Origin: Verrucomicrobiota bacterium JB022
GTDB taxonomy: Bacteria > Verrucomicrobiota > Verrucomicrobiia > Opitutales > Oceanipulchritudinaceae
DNA: 64,000 nt
Direction of reading: 5' to 3'
Assembly (NCBI GenBank): GCA_030673845.1
Contig: JAUTCQ010000003.1
Location: forward strand, 124,001-188,000
Shown here: positions 60,271 through 64,000 of the stretch, piece after piece
Layout of the letters: each line of letters starts with the position of its first letter
Numbering within the stretch: position 1 is the stretch's first letter
The notes under the pieces: generated by a model
The model's database searches: none
What the model saw: the letters and a program-made list of their open reading frames with translations, nothing else
Told to the model about the DNA's origin: nothing
Made by a program: the position numbers and the translations under genes

Positions 60271-61176
60271 ATGATTTATCTGATTCGCCAAGACGGGCAG
60301 CAGGAAGGCCCCTACCCAGACGAGGCCGTGCAGGGTATGTACCAGCGCGGCCAGCTGCCGGCCGGTACGCTCTACTGGAAGCAGGGCATGGCCGATTGGG
60401 CCCCCGTGCACGATCTCTTCGACGCACCTCCGCCGCTGCCCGAAGATCGTCCTCCGCCCGTGCCGGACTTGCCGGAGCCGGAGCCAAACCCCATCTACGA
60501 GCGCTCGCCGGAGCCGCAATGGCGCGCGCGCCGATCTGTCGGCCCTCGCCGCTGGGTGCGCGATGTGCCCGACATGGCCAAGGCGACCTTGATCACCCTT
60601 TCGATCATGTTCGGGCTGGGCCTGGTCATCGCAGGGTTCAACTTCGTGGCGTGGCTGCAGCTTAGCGCCGCGCGCGATCTGGAGCTGGCGCAGGGGCTGC
60701 AAAGCGTCGGGCTGTTCTTCGACCTGTTTCGCACCGTCTGCTTCCTCGTGTCGCTGACGTGCTTCCTCTTCTGGTTTTACCGCTCGCAGGTCAACCTGCG
60801 GGCCTGGGGGGCAGACGACTTGAGCGGCAGCCCGACGAGCACCGTGCTGTGGTTCTTCGTGCCCTTCGCCAACCTCTTCTTTATCTACAAGCACGTCTGC
60901 GAGCTGTGGAGGGCAAGCGGCGCGCCGCTGGACTGGCGCGACCAGCCGCTGAGCCGGATCGTGCCGTATTGGTGGATGCTGTGGGTGAGCGCCTATTTCG
61001 TCGGCGCCATGTCGGCCCAATTCATTACCAAGGTGGATCCATCGGTCGACGACCACCTGATGTTCTACCTCCTGGCGGCGCTTGCGGAACTGATCCGGGT
61101 CGGAGCCGCCTGGTTTGCCATCCAGCTCGTGAAGGGCATCACCGCCCGGCAACAGGCACTGGTGGAAGCGGAGTAA
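60271..61176 (+). CDS. GYF_2-domain membrane protein with DUF4328-like region
   Basis: 301 residues. Residues 1-50 form a bacterial GYF_2 domain (MIYLIRQDGQQEGPY, LYWKQGMADWAPV), which binds peptides in the cytoplasm. After a Pro-rich linker, residues about 100-295 hold four or five membrane helices with the DUF4328-type pattern WFYRSQVNLRAWGADDLSGSPTSTVLWFFVPFANLFFIYKHVCELWRA. Such proteins are widespread and unstudied; a role in envelope signalling or protein sorting is possible. Confidence 0.85.
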   Translation: MIYLIRQDGQQEGPYPDEAVQGMYQRGQLPAGTLYWKQGMADWAPVHDLFDAPPPLPEDRPPPVPDLPEPEPNPIYERSPEPQWRARRSVGPRRWVRDVPDMAKATLITLSIMFGLGLVIAGFNFVAWLQLSAARDLELAQGLQSVGLFFDLFRTVCFLVSLTCFLFWFYRSQVNLRAWGADDLSGSPTSTVLWFFVPFANLFFIYKHVCELWRASGAPLDWRDQPLSRIVPYWWMLWVSAYFVGAMSAQFITKVDPSVDDHLMFYLLAALAELIRVGAAWFAIQLVKGITARQQALVEAE

Positions 61177-61219
61177 GAATTCCCGCTCCCCAGTGGGCCA
61201 TTTGCTTTCGCCTTCAGGT

Positions 61220-62716
61220 CTACTCTTGCAGGCCGTGGAGGTTGGCCATGGAGATGCCGCTGAGCATGGAGCCGATGATGCCGAGGAAGCCTTGGTCGGT
61301 GCCGGCCAGCACGAGGTTGTCGAGGTGGGTGCGGCCGTCCTTTTGCTTGTGGGGCGCACCGTAGATGGCGCCGCCGAGGTGGCCGGTAAACTTCGTCACC
61401 GTGCGCGGGGTAAACATATCGGTCGCGAGCGTGTGGGCCGCCAGATCGACGCCGGCAGGCAGGGGCGGGAGGAAGCGTAAGGCACTCTTTTGCAGCTCCG
61501 CATACCAGTGCTGCTTGCGGGCGCGGTAGGCCGCCTCTTCCAGGCTGGTCCAGCGGCTGTAATTCGCCAGCGCGGTGACGCGCAGGAGGCCTTCGGGCAG
61601 CTCCTGGCCATCATCGTAGCGGTAGTTGTTGGGCAGGCAGATGACGCCGCTGCGCGGGTCGACTTCGTCCGCCGGGGCCTCGTAGCGGAAGCGCTCGCTG
61701 TCGTTGAAAAAGATGATCGTTTCGTCCCAGCCCAGCTCACGCGGCTGACGGTCGAGCACGGTAATGGTTTCGCAATAGCTGAGGGGCCCGATGTTGTCCT
61801 GGCCCGCGTCGGCGGGTCGGTCGTCGCAGAGGCGCTGGGTCTCGACCAAACCGGCGGTGGAAATGACGAGATCGGCCGTGAGGGTTGTGCCATCGTCCAG
61901 CTCGACGCCCGTCACGCGCTGGCCGTCGCTATGGAGCTGCCGCACGCCGCACTTCATCTTGCGTTGCCCGCCCACCTCGCGGAAGCGTTGCAAGAGGGCC
62001 CGGATGATCACGCGCACGCCGTCGAAGGGCCGCGCGAAGCCCTCCTCGAAGAGCGCCTTCCACATGATGACGAACTGATCCCAGTCCATATCGTTTTCGC
62101 GGGCGCTGCCGTAGTAGCACAGGGGGCAGAGCAGCATGTCGACCAACAGCGGGCTGAGGCCATGCTGGGCCAGCACCTCGCGCGAGGAACCGGCCTTGGC
62201 CCCGTAGTCGAACTCGTTGTGCTCCAGCACCGCCTGGCGGAGGGCGCGGAAGCGGTCGATCTCGGCGGGGAAGGCGCGGGCCACTTCGGCCTCGAGCACG
62301 GCAAAGTCGTTGGTGAAGCGGAGGTCGTGGCCGGGGAAGGCGATGCGGCTGCCCACTTGTTCGCGCAGCTCAAAGGCATCGCGCGGGATGCGGAGCTGGC
62401 GGCAGAGCTTGGCCAGCGGTGTGCCCTTGCGGCCCGGCGGCACGTAATTCGTGACCGCGTGCAGGCCTACGTCGTATTTGCGCCCATCGAGCGCGTAAAA
62501 GCTGTTCAGGCCGCCCGGGGCGTTGTGGCGCTCGACGATCAACACCCGGCGGTCATACATCGCGAGGCGGATGCCGGCGGCGAGGCCGGCCATGCCGCAG
62601 CCAATGATGATGGCGTCGTAGTGGCGGTCGGGGGTGGGGGCGGTGGTGTCGGTCGAGGCGGCCAAGGCAGTCAAAGCGGGCGTGAAGGGTTTGGTTGCAA
62701 CGGTTGCAACCGCCAA
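61220..62716 (-). CDS. FAD-dependent phytoene desaturase / carotenoid isomerase-like oxidoreductase
   Basis: 498 residues. The FAD-binding GCGMAGLAAGIRLAMYDRRVLIVERHNAPGGL near residues 40-73 is canonical, followed by SFYALDGRKYDVGLHAVTNYVPPG. The C-terminus (AGTDQGFLGIIGSMLSGISMANLHG) is the second FAD segment. The family covers phytoene desaturases, CrtISO-like isomerases and retinol saturases; the exact reaction is uncertain. The first 30 residues (MAVATVATKPFTPAL) are a non-conserved extension and the start is TTG at 62716. No other carotenoid genes are near. Confidence 0.88.
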   Translation of the reverse strand: MAVATVATKPFTPALTALAASTDTTAPTPDRHYDAIIIGCGMAGLAAGIRLAMYDRRVLIVERHNAPGGLNSFYALDGRKYDVGLHAVTNYVPPGRKGTPLAKLCRQLRIPRDAFELREQVGSRIAFPGHDLRFTNDFAVLEAEVARAFPAEIDRFRALRQAVLEHNEFDYGAKAGSSREVLAQHGLSPLLVDMLLCPLCYYGSARENDMDWDQFVIMWKALFEEGFARPFDGVRVIIRALLQRFREVGGQRKMKCGVRQLHSDGQRVTGVELDDGTTLTADLVISTAGLVETQRLCDDRPADAGQDNIGPLSYCETITVLDRQPRELGWDETIIFFNDSERFRYEAPADEVDPRSGVICLPNNYRYDDGQELPEGLLRVTALANYSRWTSLEEAAYRARKQHWYAELQKSALRFLPPLPAGVDLAAHTLATDMFTPRTVTKFTGHLGGAIYGAPHKQKDGRTHLDNLVLAGTDQGFLGIIGSMLSGISMANLHGLQE

Positions 62717-62769
62717 TCTTGCGCTTCAGTGCGTGGGGGCAAGCCGGAACCGCCGCCTACGCGCCAGCC

Positions 62770-63159
62770 TTAGTTCATCGTGCGCTGCAGCTCCAGCTTG
62801 GCGCCGCCCGCATCGGTGAGGGATTGGCTGAGCTTTTCTTCGATGCCGCTCAGCACGTCGCCCTTGTCGTCGCCCGACTGGTTGATCAGGGAGACCATGG
62901 CCATGGTGCCGCCGGGAGGCACGGCGAGCGAGACGCGCACGTTGGCGCCGCCGCCCTTTTTCTCCCAGATGGTGGTGGGAGGGCGCGCAGGGATGCGCTC
63001 GAAGCCCTGCTGCTTCATCACCGCCTCAAATGATTGCATGACCTTGTCGCTGGTCAGGTCGGCGTTGAGCTTTACCGGCTTGTATACACCAAACCAGGAG
63101 GCCGATACTTGGGTGGCCAGGGCGGCCAGAAGGGCAAGCAGCAAAAAGGGCTTCATCAT
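62770..63159 (-). CDS. Small secreted protein, hypothetical
   Basis: 129 residues from the first of two adjacent ATGs at 63159. Signal peptide (MKPFLLLALLAALATQVSA), then SWFGVYKPVKLNADLTSDKVMQSFEAVMKQQGFERI and GGGANVRVSLAVPPGGTMAMVSLINQSGDD. The compact alpha/beta pattern recalls small periplasmic domains, but I cannot name it. 53 bases upstream of the FAD enzyme on the same strand; possibly co-transcribed. Confidence 0.7.
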   Translation of the reverse strand: MMKPFLLLALLAALATQVSASWFGVYKPVKLNADLTSDKVMQSFEAVMKQQGFERIPARPPTTIWEKKGGGANVRVSLAVPPGGTMAMVSLINQSGDDKGDVLSGIEEKLSQSLTDAGGAKLELQRTMN

Positions 63160-63420
63160 GGATGCGGAAGGGAAGGGTGGAATCCGGCCAAGGATTACAA
63201 CGCCAAAATCGACCGGAAGTAGCGCCACTACAGCGTTTTTTGAGAATTAGGGGTAGGAGAGAAAGTTAGGGGCAGTGCTGACCCCTTTCTAAGGTCGTGA
63301 TCACGTTGTTCAAGCGATAAGCGCAACGAACTTACAGACTTACGGCGCAGGCGGCAAATCGGGGCACAAAAAAGCCCGGGCGGGCCGGGCGAAAAGGAAA
63401 GGGACGGTGCAGACGCCGGG
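63160..63420. other. Intergenic region between the secreted protein and ACP genes
   Basis: Contains the ACP terminator and presumably the promoter of the two genes at 61.2-63.2 kb. No other feature seen. Confidence 0.4.
63374..63390 (-). terminator. Rho-independent terminator after the ACP gene
   Basis: GCCCGG, five bases, CCGGGC; on the minus strand followed by six T residues (A run 63368-63373). It ends 31 bases after the ACP stop. Confidence 0.85.
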
Positions 63421-63687
63421 TTAGGCGCCAGCGGCTTCCTTGGCGTTGAACTTGGGCGTCAGATACTCCGCGCAGCTGTCCAGGGAAGCCAGTTGGGGGT
63501 AGTCTTCTTCCGGGACTTCGATGCCGTGCTGCTTGCGCAGCTCCATCACGATGTCGAGAAAGTCCATGGAGTCGAGGTCGAGCTGGTCGCGCAAGCGCAC
63601 ATCGGGCTTCACCTCGCTCAGGTCCTCATCGGGGGCAATTTCGGCGATGATGTCGAGGACCACCTGTTTGCACTCTTCTTTGGTCAT
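63421..63687 (-). CDS. Acyl carrier protein
   Basis: 88 residues, acidic, the right length for ACP. The phosphopantetheine attachment Ser40 is in LDLDSMDFLDIVMEL, helix II of the four-helix fold. Its middle is a normal ACP, but VRLRDQLDLDSMD and LRKQHGIEVPEEDYPQL differ from housekeeping AcpP, so it may serve a specialised pathway, perhaps with the ketoacyl synthase at 10.7 kb. The ribosome site GGAG lies about 7 bases before the ATG. The next gene on the right is divergent. Confidence 0.93.
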   Translation of the reverse strand: MTKEECKQVVLDIIAEIAPDEDLSEVKPDVRLRDQLDLDSMDFLDIVMELRKQHGIEVPEEDYPQLASLDSCAEYLTPKFNAKEAAGA

Positions 63688-63880
63688 AATTTCTCCGACG
63701 ATTATGCATCACCCCACTGCGTGCAACCTTTTTCACTTTTCGGGCGTTGATCCATGCAGGCACCCGGAAGCGTATGGAAAAATCGCTACGGGGGTTAGGG
63801 ATCGGGCGGCGCCGCCGATTAAAAATGGAGTTGTTCCCGCGCCGGATACCCCATAAAAGAACTGCCACACACGCTTTGCC

Positions 63881-64000
63881 ATGAAATCCGAGCTCTCCAA
63901 CCTCTACCAGATGGACCGCCCTCGCGAACAGGAAGCGGTCGGCTCGCTGGTAAAGATCTTTGGCCCGCGCAAAGCCGCCGAGGTCTGGGCTCAAGCTTGT
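63881..64000 (+). CDS. 5' end of an unidentified gene, truncated by the window edge
   Basis: Forty codons from the ATG at 63881: MKSELSNLYQMDRPREQEAV, then SLVKIFGPRKAAEVWAQAC. The frame is open to the last base and the composition is natural, but too little is visible to identify the product. It is divergent from the ACP gene, with about 190 bases between the starts. Confidence 0.5.
   Translation, partial: MKSELSNLYQMDRPREQEAVGSLVKIFGPRKAAEVWAQAC

Overview
The window is a GC-rich chromosomal segment of a Gram-negative bacterium, most likely a member of the Verrucomicrobiota, class Opitutia. This placement is an inference. It rests on four PEP-CTERM proteins (C-terminal VPEP, one membrane helix and an RRRK-type tail), several outer-membrane beta-barrel proteins, a rhamnogalacturonan lyase, an unlinked accA and accD, and a sigma-54 gene behind a eukaryotic-type kinase gene. 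No phage, insertion sequence, CRISPR array or rRNA operon is visible. One tRNA gene, tRNA-Leu(GAG), is present.

Layout. 0-12 kb: truncated pta, secreted PL11 rhamnogalacturonan lyase, murJ, msrA, an Ada-type repair regulator, a Sel1-repeat protein, a large secreted protein and a stand-alone ketoacyl synthase. 12-14.6 kb: a small accessory patch of less GC-rich DNA with a secreted orphan, a DNA methyltransferase whose 5' end is partly duplicated, and a RelB/ParE-type toxin-antitoxin pair. 14.6-23.3 kb: two tandem barrel proteins, an Hpt protein, a CE7 esterase, an MBL hydrolase, the comF-accD-folC operon, a PEP-CTERM protein and a GNAT enzyme. 23.3-30 kb: a large RGG-rich and acidic-tailed protein, tRNA-Leu, a duplicated PEP-CTERM pair with duplicated upstream sequence, and mprF. 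30-34.5 kb: an apparent minus-strand operon running from a degenerate sigma-54-activator-like regulator through a TPR protein and a membrane protein to accA. 34.8-37.1 kb: SET-domain methyltransferase, exonuclease III and PIG-L deacetylase. 37.2-44.8 kb: M48 protease, EEP nuclease and dgkA, then tilS-ftsH. 44.8-50.9 kb: UbiB kinase with a phasin-like partner, YdjC deacetylase, thiH and thiG separated by a long palindrome, and an A-type Fe-S carrier. 51-64 kb: Ser/Thr kinase-rpoN, tsaB, a porin with a phosphate-binding-like protein, alr, an HDOD protein, SDR, IMPase, a phytoene-desaturase-like enzyme, an acyl carrier protein and a truncated final gene.

Themes. Lipid and envelope functions recur: AccA, AccD, ketoacyl synthase, ACP, DgkA, MprF, MurJ, Alr and porins. 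Sigma-54 biology appears twice: rpoN itself, and a regulator that has the bEBP fold but lacks its catalytic and sigma-contact motifs and carries a CARF/RtcR-like N-terminal region. That regulator, its palindromic operator-like site and its linkage to accA are the most promising undescribed arrangement in the window. The AccD zinc ribbon has lost three of its four cysteines, which makes the acetyl-CoA carboxylase doubly interesting.
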